Positions 10,873 through 22,300 of a stretch of DNA of 64,000 nt are shown piece by piece. The stretch covers positions 398,501 through 462,500 of the forward strand of contig JAXRKN010000044.1 of NCBI GenBank assembly GCA_038502055.1. Direction: 5' to 3'. Positions within the stretch are counted from its first letter, which is position 1. The number at the start of each line of letters is the position of its first letter. The translations under genes and the position numbers were made by a program. The notes beneath the pieces are model-generated. The model was not told the origin of the DNA. It saw only the letters and a program-made list of their open reading frames with translations, and did no database searches. This DNA comes from Tanytarsus gracilentus. Taxonomy: Eukaryota; Arthropoda; Insecta; Diptera; Chironomidae.

Positions 10873-12735
10873 ATGGTAAGTAATAAAAGTAGCATAAAGA
10901 AATGCTTTGATTTTATGTTTTTTCGACTAAAAACTTGACATAAAAATTTTCAATTACAAACCACATGGTAAATTTCTTCACACACACACACTTTTGTAGG
11001 CGATGCTGTATGTTTTATATGAGCACGCGTCTGGCTATGCTTTAGTCAAGGTAAAGGAGTTCGAGGACATTGGCATGTTACTTCCTCAAGTGGAGGATTC
11101 AATCACAGATGTCTCAAAGTTCAAGTCGATAGTGAGCTTGGCTGGATTTTCGCCATTTAAGACGGCCATAGCGGCACTTGAGAATGTCAATGCGATTTCT
11201 GAAGGTATTTTACCCGAAGACTTGTCAGTCTTTCTCGACACGACTTTACCGAAAGTCTCGAAAAAAAGTAAAATTACGCTCGGTGTTGCTGACGCTAAAC
11301 TCGGTGCCGCCATAAATGAAGCACTTCAAATTCAATGCTCTCACATTGGCGCTATTCCCGAGATTATTCGTGGTGTTCGCATGCACTTTCCAAATCTCGT
11401 CAAGGGCTTCACATCAAAGAGCGCGGCTATCGCTCAGCTCGGTCTCGGACACTCTTATTCGCGTGCTAAAGTCAAGTTTAATGTTCATCGTGCTGATAAC
11501 ATGATTATTCAGTCGATTGCTCTATTGGATCAGCTGGACAAAGACATCAATACATTCTCGATGCGTATACGCGAGTGGTATTCCTATCACTTCCCAGAAT
11601 TGGTCAAAATTGTACCCGACAATTATTTGTTCGCTAAAGTAGCTCACTTCATCAAGGACCGCAAGAATCTGAGTGAGGAGAGCATTCCTCAGCTCGAGGA
11701 GATTCTAATGGACTCGAGCAAGGCACAGGGTATCGTCGAAGCCTCAAAAATGTCAATGGGAATGGATATTTCGGAAATTGACTTGATGAACATTGAGATG
11801 TTTGCTCTCCGTGTATGCAATCTCTCTGAATATCGTAAACAATTGTCAGAGTATCTTCACTCGAAGATGAATCAAGTTGCACCGAACTTACAGTCATTGA
11901 TTGGCGATCAAGTTGGTGCACGATTAATTTCGAAGGCGGGCAGTTTGACAAATCTCGCAAAGTATCCGGCATCGACAGTTCAAATTTTGGGCGCTGAAAA
12001 GGCACTCTTCCGTGCGTTGAAAACAAGAAGTAACACACCGAAATATGGCCTACTCTTCCACTCCTCGTTCATTGCCAAGGCTGGCTCAAAGAACAAGGGA
12101 AGAATTTCAAGATTTTTGGCTAACAAATGCTCGGTCGCTTCCAGAATTGATTGTTTCACCGGTGAGTTAAATTTATTCTCATTTTTTTTTGATTTATTTT
12201 AACAATTTAAAATTTGTTTAGAAACACCATCAAATGTTTTTGGCAACTACTTGAAGCAACAAGTAGAGGATCGCTTGAAATTCTACGAGTCGGGTGATGC
12301 ACCGCGCAAGAACATTGACGTTATGAAGGAAGCTATTCAGGTAAAACATTTTTAAATTAAATTTTAACATTTTAAAAAATTTTAAAATTATTATCACAGG
12401 TTCATGGCCTTCAACAATCCGAAAAGTCCAAAAAGAAAAAGAAGAAAAATAAGAAGCGCTCAGAAGACGATGGCAATGGTACACTAGCTGACGACTCTCA
12501 AGTTATTGAGGAATCAACTGACGAGCCTAAGAAGAAGAAGAAAAAGAAGAATGGCGATACCACAATGGACGATTCACAGATGGAAGTCACTGAAGAGACA
12601 CCCAAAAAGAAAAGCAAAAAATCAAACGGTGACACATCTCAGGTAGTTGAAGAGGAAGCTGACACGACTAATGGTGAAAGCAATAAGAAAAAGAAGAAGA
12701 AAAAGAAAGCAGTTGATGCCATGGATGAAGATTAA
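10873..12735 (+). CDS. NOP56: Nucleolar protein 56 (box C/D snoRNP core)
   Basis: A core protein of box C/D snoRNPs that direct rRNA 2'-O-methylation. Exon 1 (10873-10875) is just the ATG, followed by a GTAAGT donor; the other exons are 11000-12161, 12222-12340 and 12400-12735, giving 539 residues. The NOP5NT domain (AMLYVLYEHASGYALVKVKE) is followed by NOSIC and the Nop domain, with GHSYSRAKVKFNVHRADNMI, LLDQLDKDINTFSMRIREW, and GSLTNLAKYPASTVQILGAE. These match NOP56 rather than NOP58, notably the INTFSMR.REW.YHFPELVKI stretch. The C-terminus (from ~430) is a Lys/Glu/Asp repeat tail typical of the family. A second ATG follows in exon 2 (11003), so the split start is not essential. I saw no clear box C/D snoRNA in the introns. 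Confidence 0.96.
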
Positions 12736-12820
12736 ATACCTCGACCATCAAAAATATTGCATTTTAGAACCATAAGTGATTAATTTTGAATTTTATCCAA
12801 CATCATATGAAAAAGAGAGG

Positions 12821-12826
12821 AATAAA
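12821..12826 (+). terminator. Poly(A) signal, NOP56
   Basis: AATAAA 85 bp after the NOP56 stop codon. Confidence 0.6.
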
Positions 12827-13527
12827 GAATATTTTTAAAAAATATAACATTTTATTAAGAACAGTTTTCATCATATACATACTCTAAGAGGATACGAATT
12901 ACAGATAAAAATGTATATAGAAATCAAAGTGGGTTTTCCATACATCCATACTTTTATTGCTTCAACAAAAATGATTAAAAACTTTGACATCTAATTGAAG
13001 ATTTCTCATATTTACGATCTGATCAACTCAGAAATAACTAAATTAGATTATCATTTTGATAATTACGAAGAAAAAGAATTCTAGGTTATGCGCGATGTCC
13101 TTAATAGTTTATTATTTCAGTAATTTTCTCTCTAAATTCAAAATTGATAAGTATTTCTATTTTTTTAGTGACGCTTACGACTAAAGTCATACAACACTTT
13201 TTTCACTTTTGATATTCTATATAAACTTTTGTTGTTGATGATGATGCGTGATAGACGTTTTTTTTTGTTGTTATGTAGGATTAGTAAGAGTTAGTAGGAA
13301 ATTTTGTTCCCAGCACCAAGAGAAACTTTTGTGTGTCGCCAATATATTCTTTAAAATTATCGCTTGCGAAAATATTAAATTAAAGATTGCATGGAATGAA
13401 TTATTAATTTTTTCGCTCATAAAATAATTCAACATACGATAAAATATATTTTCAACAAAAAAAAAATAAAATAAAAATAATTAAAAGTAATGTGATAAAA
13501 GAGTTGTGCAGCACGTGGTTAAAGAAT

Positions 13528-13547
13528 TAAGAGCTTTAAAGCTCTTA
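13528..13547. repeat. 20-bp perfect palindrome
   Basis: TAAGAGCTTTAAAGCTCTTA equals its own reverse complement over all 20 bases. It lies between two convergent genes, where RNA from either strand could form the same hairpin. No function is known to me. Confidence 0.8.
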
Positions 13548-13787
13548 TTAAGTAATAAGAAGAAGAGTTTATTCGCCTCAAATATTTAATTAGAAATCTC
13601 TCACAAGAAGGTTGGAATGAAAGATTAGAATTTTTTTAAGCAGAAAGAGTGAAAGTTGCTAAATACTGATAAGAAGAAACGACAATGTTAGCAATTTAAT
13701 ATCGCGAATTTTCCTTTACTATATTGCCCATCATGTAGATAAACTGTTCTATAGCACTCTCAAAATATTTCTTTAGTTTATCAAATA

Positions 13788-16700
13788 TCATTGAAATGCG
13801 TTAAATTGCCCAAAATTATTATTGTTTTGCTGTTGGAATGCAAAATTTGAGTTTGCACTCGATGGCGTTTTCACGGGACTCGTGGTAGTACTTTTTAGTT
13901 GATTCATACTCGGTGCTGGTCCTTTCGTGTCTTTCTTTCCCATCAAATTGTCAAAATCAAAATTGACATTACTCCACGTGGATCCGACTGGAATCTGTTT
14001 AAGCTGTTGCTGATCTTGCTTGCTCACGTCGTTGTTATTGAATGAAAACGCCGAAGATGTTGGCGACAAAATTGATGACGATGGTTGAAGAACATTGCCT
14101 AAAATTACAAAAAAAAATTAAATATATGTAATGCGAAAATTATTATGTCATGAATCTAAAACATTTCATTTATTCATTTTGATCGGCATATAAAGCGTTA
14201 AAGCACATGGCAATTAATTGATTTGCAAATTCACGGCACTCCTTGTCCGGCTCATAATTTACGACGGTGCTTTTAACAATCATGTCCAGGTGACTCATAA
14301 GCTCGTTCAGTTCCGCTGTGAATTCTTTTACGAGTACATTTTTCGGAATCGCGAGTATAATCGTGGCGAACATGTGAAGGACAGCGAGTCTAATTTGTGA
14401 CTCTTCGTGATACCTCAGGAATATGCTTAAATTTACAATTTCCTTTGCCATTTTGGTTGCTATTGGGGCATTTTCAGCGCACAGCATTATAATGGAAATT
14501 GTGTGAAGAAATTTTACAACCAAAATATTTTCGACGTCATTTTTAAGGTTTGTTCCTTTGGTGAAATTCATTTGCTCTTTTCCAAAGCCTTTAATTAGTG
14601 GAAAGAAAAACCAACCGGCTATGCTTGCAAAGTGATTAACGCCCGAGATCTCGTGAATGGACTTTGTTTTTGTGGCAATTCTTCGGGTCTTTGCAATTAA
14701 TCTTTCTCGAATAATTTTCTGTGCATCTCTTTTATTTCGATTTGTTAATTCTTCTTGCAATTTCAGAGTGAGTTTATTAACTCCGATGGATGATGAGGAT
14801 GTGGGTGTGGCAACTTTAAATTCCTCCTTTTTGGGCATCTCTAATTTTGAGAGACGTTTTGCTGTCTCACCCAAAACGTCTAAAATATACATTCTCGTTC
14901 TCAGCGTATATTTTGACATTTCTGTGTTAAACTCTTGACACAGATATTGTGCACACTCTTTCGGATGAATTGAACAAATTTCAATTATTATCTTCATTTT
15001 AATATCTTCAAAATTCTCAACATAGCACTTCATTTGAAGATCTAACAATACCCTCAATAAATCAGTGGCAATGTCCGAATGATTGTTGGGAAGCTGCTGT
15101 TTAATTATTTCTTGAGCTTTCGTTATTGTCGCTTCAAATCTTTCGACATCTTCGAGTTCTTCCTTGATGGTTAGAGCTTTTATAATGTCGAGGAGATATC
15201 GTGGGCTTTTATCATTTCTAGCGCGTGATGGATCATCAGGGTATGGCTGTAAGTCATCATCGTCCGAATCTAGTTCAACTTCAATAGTTTTTGGAGGTTC
15301 AATAATTTTCGGAATAGCTTTAATTTCAACAACTTTTGGAGCTTTTATAACTGTCCTATTTTCACTGACTAAAAGTAATTCTTCCATCAAACTTTTGAAA
15401 TAATTTTCATCAAATTCACTCGACTCGATTTTTGAGATTTTTCTGCTTGGAAATTCTCTGATAACTTTAATGATTTGGTCTTTAATTTTTTCATCAAAAG
15501 CATCGTAGTCAAATTTAAGCTTCTCTTCTACATTCACGCTATCTCCATCGATAATTCCAATGACCGTCTCCGCTGTAATCATTCCCAAAGCTCTAAGCTT
15601 TTCGTCACTCGATCCAAGGTGCATTTGAACACCACTAAATAAATTTCTTCTTATTTCTTCAGCACGTTCTTTTATATTTGTCGAATAATTGACAATTAGC
15701 ACGATGAATTTTGTCACATAAAAGTGCTGCTCAAAGGAGGTCTCAAACACGTGAGCTTTCGTGTTCCAAATCATTAGCAGTTCCATCAAAAGTTCCTCCA
15801 TTAATTTAGAGTCCTCGTGAGCGAGAAAAAATACAAGATTATCAATCAGTAAATCGTTGCTTGAGTAATTGAAAAGGGGAATTTTCTTGCAGAGAACATA
15901 TTTCCACTCGATTGATTCTTGCCATACGGTGCCGAACATTTTAAGGAGACGCACTCTTTTCATTTCATTTCCAAAGGCTTCCTTCGCTACGACTTCAATT
16001 GCGTTTCTCTGTAGACATTTCATGATATCGCGTATACTCTCTTGATAAAACATTTGCTCAGCTTGCGATGATAAAATTCTTATGGCACAATTTATAGTTC
16101 GCGTAGCTTTAAAATTACCCATTATTTTGCTTATCAGCTTCGCCAACACTTTAAAGCCGTAAAGTTGACTCTTTTCAGCGTCATTAATGTGAACCATAAC
16201 ATGAAATGCTTTGAGAATGTTGAGTAATAATGTTGATACATAAGCATCTTCCTTGAACATGCCTGGAAAGTTTGATTTCATTCGATTTGCAATTTTATCG
16301 GGAATGCTCACAAGCTGCTGTATGTAGCTATCAATTTTCATCATCTCGAGATCATTAACGCCATTGTGGGAGAGTCGAATGAGGCAGAATATTAAATAAG
16401 TCTCGTCACGAAGAATCGAGCACTCAATGAGATTAGCCATGAATGGAGCATTGTTATCCAATAATTTCCCACTTGTGAGAACGTTGAGTGTTTCAATGAT
16501 GAAATTTGTATTGTCGGTTATAGTCAGAAGTTGAGATAGTTCTTGCGGAAGCTCATGCTCACTGCTGAATTTAGAAATAATTTCTTGCAACATACTTGAA
16601 AATTGTTTGCTTGCGAAAGTGTCGAGGGTGCTTTCGTGATTGCTCATAAGATCTGAGAAGTTCCTTGCTCCAGTCGGCAGTAAATTAATTATGTTTCTCA

Positions 16701-18675
16701 TCCTCCTCAAAATATCGTCATATTCTTCTGTTATTTTGATCTTATCAATACTTTGAAGTCTCTCGATTAAATCGCCACATGTTGAAATCAGTTTTTTATT
16801 TGCTGTTGTTCGCACTGAAATGGGTGTCACTCTTATGATTTCACTTAGTCACTCATTTTTTTTATCATGCACGATCTCATGAGATTCCCACAAAACTATA
16901 GCTAGCTGTAAAATGTTTAAACTCACCTTGATTGCCCGTGTTTATTTTCAAGTCAGCAAAATCGTCCAATAAATCATTTTTTTGACTAGTAAATGCACTA
17001 GTTATGACATTGTTGCCAAACAAATCGGCCGTTATGTCGCTACTGCTACTTTTTGTCATTGCGACTTGTGGTGTGTTGAAAAGAAAATTATCGTCGAGAG
17101 GTTGACTGGTTGCTTTCGTTGGTATTGCAGCAGACGATGATGATGACGGAGTAAAGGCGGAAGAGAAGTCTGCAAAGTCAACATTTTGTGAGCCTAAAGA
17201 TGACGGTTGTGAGGGAAGTGATGGAACGGGAATTGAAGGTCCATTGCCGCCAAAAGCCGATGCAAAATCACCGAAATCGGCAGGCGGTCCTTCACCAGCT
17301 CTCGGATTGAAATCGTCGCTTTCGAAAATATTCTCAATATCACTGCTACTTTTGATGGTCTTTGGAACTTCCTCCTCGCCACCAAAAAGATCCTCACTGT
17401 GTGTACTGCGATGTGTAGGTGAATTTATTCCCAAATCCGATGACTTGCCATAGCTGGAGGCAGCGCCAAGGTCAATTTTTTTCGATGGCTGCTTTACAGT
17501 GCTCGACGTGATTGCTTTCACAGGAGCTTTTACGCTAATTGGCTTCTTGTTGTCGTCCACCTTAAAAGTCGGTGCTGAAGTTACGACATTTTTATCGGAA
17601 GTCGATGGACTACTCGATCTCTCCTTGTCACGATAGCGTCTGGGGAAATAAAAAAATTCAATTAAAAGTTCAACGAAAAGTTTGGGCGTTTCTCACTTTG
17701 AATTTCCACGTTGTTTACCACTCGACTCATTATCCGAGTCCTCTTTATCATACGAATCATAGGGATAGTCATAGTCATTTTGATTATCCGTGTCTAATGA
17801 GAAAATTAATTATTTATGGAAATCTTAATAAAATATATGTGTGTTCCTTACATCCTTTCTCGTCGCCACTATTACTATTATTATGTCGTGACGACGATGA
17901 GTTAAAGCTCTCTCGATAACGAAAATCATCGAAACTTGAACGTCCACCCATTGCGTCAGAGCTCATTCCAATGTACTTGTCTCTATTCTTTTTTGCTTTC
18001 TTACGTTCCTCACGCAATCGATCATCGTCCTGTATGAATTCGATTAAATCACGCACCTTATGCCGCACATTAATTCCCTGATCCTTTCCATTCTCATCGA
18101 TGAACGTATAATTTTCTAATGAACGCAAATCATAGATATGCTCTCTTGCACTCGTCACCACTCGCTCACTTCCATTTCTAACTAGATAAGTCAACAGAAG
18201 CGTCGCCTAACATAGATTTTTTAAAATTACTAAACTTACTTGTTGAATTAAGCTATTTTTCTATACCTTATAAGTTCGCCTCCAATTTGTTTTATTGTCT
18301 TGAAGCATTCGCCGCCATAGCATGCTCATAACTTCGGGAAAGTGTTCATAGGTGAATGTAGAATGTGCTAGTTCTTGCATTAGTGGACCCGTCGGACCCC
18401 ATGGATCATCATTAGTCGCTTCTCTCACCTTTCCCTCGATCTCTGTATAATTCATTACCACATTTGTTCTGCAATAATTTAACACACATTTATCAATTAA
18501 CACACGCACAATCGAATTAACTCAATTTTTTTTAAATAATTGCAGAATTGCAATTTTTCTCAACTTGTTCCGTCTCTTGTTTTGGAATTTTCATCATTTT
18601 TCTCCTCGAAATTGATGTTACTTACACTTTATCCGCTATCTCCCGGATCTTCCATGTACTTATGAATTTATCCAT
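13788..18675 (-). CDS. lqfR: EpsinR (CLINT1/epsin-4, fly lqfR), ENTH-domain Golgi/endosome adaptor
   Basis: A clathrin adaptor of the trans-Golgi network and endosomes. Exons: 18675-18626, 18468-18267, 18206-17852, 17793-17697, 17639-16927 and 14098-13788; phases agree, about 575 residues. The ENTH domain (residues 1 to ~145) reads IREIADKVTNVVMNYTEIEG, REATNDDPWGPTGPLMQELA and SERVVTSAREHIYDLRSLEN, closely matching CLINT1. The middle is low-complexity with acidic/Phe motifs (DFGDFASAFG, DFADFSSAF) that resemble adaptor-ear ligands, and IDLGAASSYG matches the vertebrate IDLGAAAHY motif. The last exon is Gln/Asn/Phe-rich. Intron 5 (16926-14099) contains the Tel2 exon, which starts in the same phase, so skipping or using that exon makes EpsinR or an EpsinR-Tel2 fusion. 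This mirrors Drosophila lqfR. Confidence 0.93.
14170..16814 (-). CDS. Tel2: Tel2 (TELO2) exon of the EpsinR/Tel2 gene
   Basis: A single 2,645-bp exon encodes about 881 residues of TELO2, the TTT-complex scaffold that stabilises PIKK kinases such as mTOR and ATM with Hsp90. Recognisable parts are the segment near SPRYLLDIIKALTIKEELED and the C-terminal NHFASIAGWFFFPLIKGFG, which aligns with human TELO2 NRFAPVAPYFFFPLLRRF. There is no ATG at its 5' end: going upstream in frame a stop comes before any ATG, and the first internal Met is some 40 residues in. An acceptor (ATTTCAG at 16815-16821) supplies the frame TG CGA, which completes the split G left by EpsinR exon 5 as GTG. The reading is thus EpsinR-Tel2, about 1,353 residues, ending at 14170 before the EpsinR last exon. 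Confidence 0.92.
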
Positions 18676-19382
18676 GACGCTTAAATTAATTTATAGCACT
18701 AGAAAACCAATAAAATCTTATTAAATCTTCTTTTCTCTAAAAAGTTGGTTGGCAAATTTTTATTCCAGGGCTGTCGAATGATTTTTTTTTTATTTGAGCT
18801 TAGCTTTTTTGAAAATTTTTGTACGTTACAAGAAAATTGGATGAGCTTTTCCATCATTCATTGCTTTCTAAAAAAAATGAGTTTTATTTAAAGTAGTGCT
18901 TTCCCGCCAACTTTCCTAAAATGTGTTAATTTGAGTAAACTTCATTACCTTAACATCGCTGACATCGTCACGATTTCATTTCTTTTCATTTCGTCGCAAA
19001 TATTTAATTAATTTGTATTAATTTCTGCGTGATTACTTTCGAACTCAATAATAAACTTTCGAACGTAACGGCTTTGAAAAATTCAAACCTAAATTCGAAA
19101 ATTATTTTGATCACTTTTTAATCAGAATTTCAAGTTGAATTAATTTTTCTTTTTTACATCGATTTCGCGTCGATTTTTATAGTTAAAGTTATTCCATTAA
19201 TCGCAATAGGTGCTCGATAACCGTTGGCGAGTGTTAGTTTTCGCAAAATTAGTGTGTTTAGTGTTGAATTAGTGAAATGTAAATTTGAGAGCATATTTTA
19301 GAGCGGAGCTTAAAGAAAAAAATGCAAAAAATAGTTCCATAATTGTGCAAAATATCCAGAAACTAGTGCAACACGAGTCGCA
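18676..19382. promoter_or_regulatory. Divergent promoter region, EpsinR/Tel2 and Smurf
   Basis: This 707-bp gap separates two head-to-head start codons. Nothing coding is visible. TTTCCCGCC at about 18900-18908 fits the E2F consensus TTTSSCGC, plausible for the growth-linked EpsinR/Tel2 gene, but a single match may be chance. Confidence 0.4.
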
Positions 19383-22300
19383 ATGGATCGACGAAATGGA
19401 TCACATAGCAAAATTAGAATCACAAGTAAATTAAAGCAGTGAATTTTGAGATAGAAAAAAAAGAGAGACATATAATTGCATACGAATGAATTTGTAACAT
19501 AATTTAATCTCTTCCATGCACTTTTTTTTTGCAGTTCTAGGAGCAAAAAATCTACAGCGAAAAGACTTGTTCCGTAAGTTTTGAATTTTGTTGTTATTGT
19601 TTTTTCTTCTCATAAAAATCTGCGACTCTTCTTTTTTGCTTACTCGTCAACAACCCGTTGCTGTGTCTTTTTTTTTCCCGTAGCCACAATTTTATACATA
19701 TCTTTTATTTCGCTGAGATCACAGCATAAACGCACCGTAACATGAACGACCTCACATACTCCATAAATGTTCTAACATAGTTTTCTCCATGGCCTAAAAG
19801 CCTAAATTTGTAGCACATCTCTAATGTGTAGATTTTGATGGTGCAATATGTTGAAAATTATCACTTCTGACAAATCTGTCGTGTGTGTCTCATATAAAAC
19901 AATAATTGATAAGTTTTCATTTTTGTGAATAATCAGCATTGCCACATATAATAGTTATAAAAGATCTAAGACAAAAAAATAATAATGTGGAATTATTTAT
20001 GCGCGAATATATATGTATATGAGAGCATGATGATGATGATGACGACAGGAAGTGCACTGAATTGAAAAGACAATACAGTCAAATGGCAAAGCAATATAGA
20101 TGTTGGAAAGAGAGAGAGTGAAAATCACAAATTACCAAATTACCTTTTTTTCAGTTGTTCTCTTCTTTTTTCCTCCTTCCACATTCTTCCTTCATTAACA
20201 CCGAATGGTAGTTTTCTGTGAGCACTCACATTTCTCTTATTATATTTATTTATTGCGGAATGTTATACATTTATTGCAATATGCTTGTGCGTCCTTCACA
20301 TCGTTGCGCAAACGACATTCATTCATGTCTCGATGGTTATCTTTCGCTCTCACTCATTTTTTTTTCGTTTTTATTCATCCAATTCTTGTTTGTTTCTGGT
20401 GACATTGTGTCGTAAAAGTTCTTATCGCATCTCTTTCTATTGTTTTTTATTATATTTGTACCTTATCAATTATATTCGATGATGAAAGAAATTGAAACAA
20501 TAATACTTTACATTGCAACACGAAATTATTATATAAAAGAGCTTTTATCATTCGAGCGAAACAGAATGAGATAGTTGTTGAAATTTGATAGCTTAAAAAA
20601 AAGGCTCTCTCTATAAAAAAAAATGATCACGTACGAAAAAGTTTCTTGACCGCATCTCACTCACACACACGCAAAAAAAAGAGAAGGGTCGACTTTATAG
20701 TAATTGAAGGATATTTAATATGTTTCTTCTTTGTAGGACTTCCGGATCCTTTTGCAAAGGTGGTCGTTGATGGAGGTCAAGTGTTTACGACTGAGGCGTG
20801 CAAGGCAACGGTAGATCCTAAATGGAGTTCTCACTATGATTTATTTCTGGCGAGGGGCGATGGAATCACGATTTCCGTTTGGAATCAAAAAAAGGTGCTC
20901 AAAAACTCGTCGAGTGGCTTCATGGGATGCGTTCGAATAACGTCCTCGACTGTTCAGCGACTAAAAGATACTGGATATCAGAGATTAGATTTGTGCAAAT
21001 CATCACCCGATGACGCGACTCCAGTGAGAGGTCAAATTATTATTTCTCTTTTATCTCGTGATGCAATCACTGGCTCCGGAAATCCATTAGCAATAGTCGG
21101 TCCAGCGGGTGAAGTACATGGCCCCGATGAGGAGGAAACTCCAACAGAAGCGCCACAAAGAACCAGCAACAACCATCTGCCCGAAGGATGGGAAGAGCGG
21201 AAAACCAACGACGGCAGAAACTATTACGTTAATCATGTCTCAAAAACTACGCAATGGTCACGTCCGACACAGCCGGCAGCATCAGCAAGTAGCAACAACA
21301 ATAATAACTCAACAACGGCAACGACAAATGGTCACCATGCTGATAATGGTAAAATTTCACAAACAATTGTCGCTGCTGCTGGACCATCACGATCGTCAAC
21401 GATGAACAATATCGAGCAGAGTCCATCTAATGGAAGCCTTAATGAAGGCAATAGTAATTGTAATAATAATAATAATAATAGTAGTAACATATCAGCAGCC
21501 ACGACACCTAATCGCAGACACTCCACTGAAAATATAATTGGAACAACAACGAACGGAGGAGGAGAGATAAGCAATAGTAGTAGCACAAATAGTATTGAAA
21601 ATAATAAGGCCTCTTCGCCGACATCCAACGCTCCGGCGATTACCTCATCGCCTCGAAATCTAACGGCTAACATGAGCTCGCTCACAATTGATACAAATTC
21701 AAATGAACATTCTACTCCAGTCGTTGCCGCCGCGAATTGTAATAATAGAATTCTAAATAAAACAACAACCACGACCAACTTATCACCAACACAGCAACAA
21801 CAAGGTTAATTATCTTCAAATAAATTATAATTACATAAATTATATTTTTAGTTATTTTAGTGCCTCCAAACACCACTGCCCCAATGAATGAGCGAAATAA
21901 CTCATCGCCAACGACAAATTTACATCAACGCAGCGCCTCACAAGACGAAACAACTGGCACAACAACACCACAACGATCGGCGGAAGTTATTCAAAATCGC
22001 AATGCCACCGATGGTAAAATTGCTCGCATAATTATCATAATAATTTTATACATAATTTTTATTTTAATAGCACAAAGAGTTCGAAGAACTTCGAGAAGTC
22101 GAGAGGAGGAATCGTCGCAGAGGAGACAACGACAAAGACAAATGAGACCAGTAATAAATATTAGTGGCTCAGTTCGTCCGCCCAACGTAGCGCGGCCAGC
22201 AATAGATCTTCCGCCTGGTTATGGTAAACTCACTCTCAAAAACTTTCACTTTAATTGAAACAATTTATTTTTAATTTAGAAATGCGAACGACTCAACAAG

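Larger units (their letters stand above)
12736..13787. other. Shared 3' region of NOP56 and EpsinR
   Basis: The two genes converge here. The NOP56 3' UTR ends near the AATAAA at 12821; the rest is AT-rich and probably EpsinR 3' UTR. No coding exon is supported. A 20-bp perfect palindrome lies at 13528-13547. Confidence 0.5.

Noticed and set aside
10876..10999. Box C/D snoRNA hosted in NOP56 intron 1
   Set aside because: NOP56 genes often host snoRNAs, but I could not find a paired box C and box D here.
21332..21778. 148-codon Leu/Val-rich antisense frame over Smurf
   Set aside because: It is the complement of Asn/Thr/Ser-rich coding repeats in the Smurf linker.
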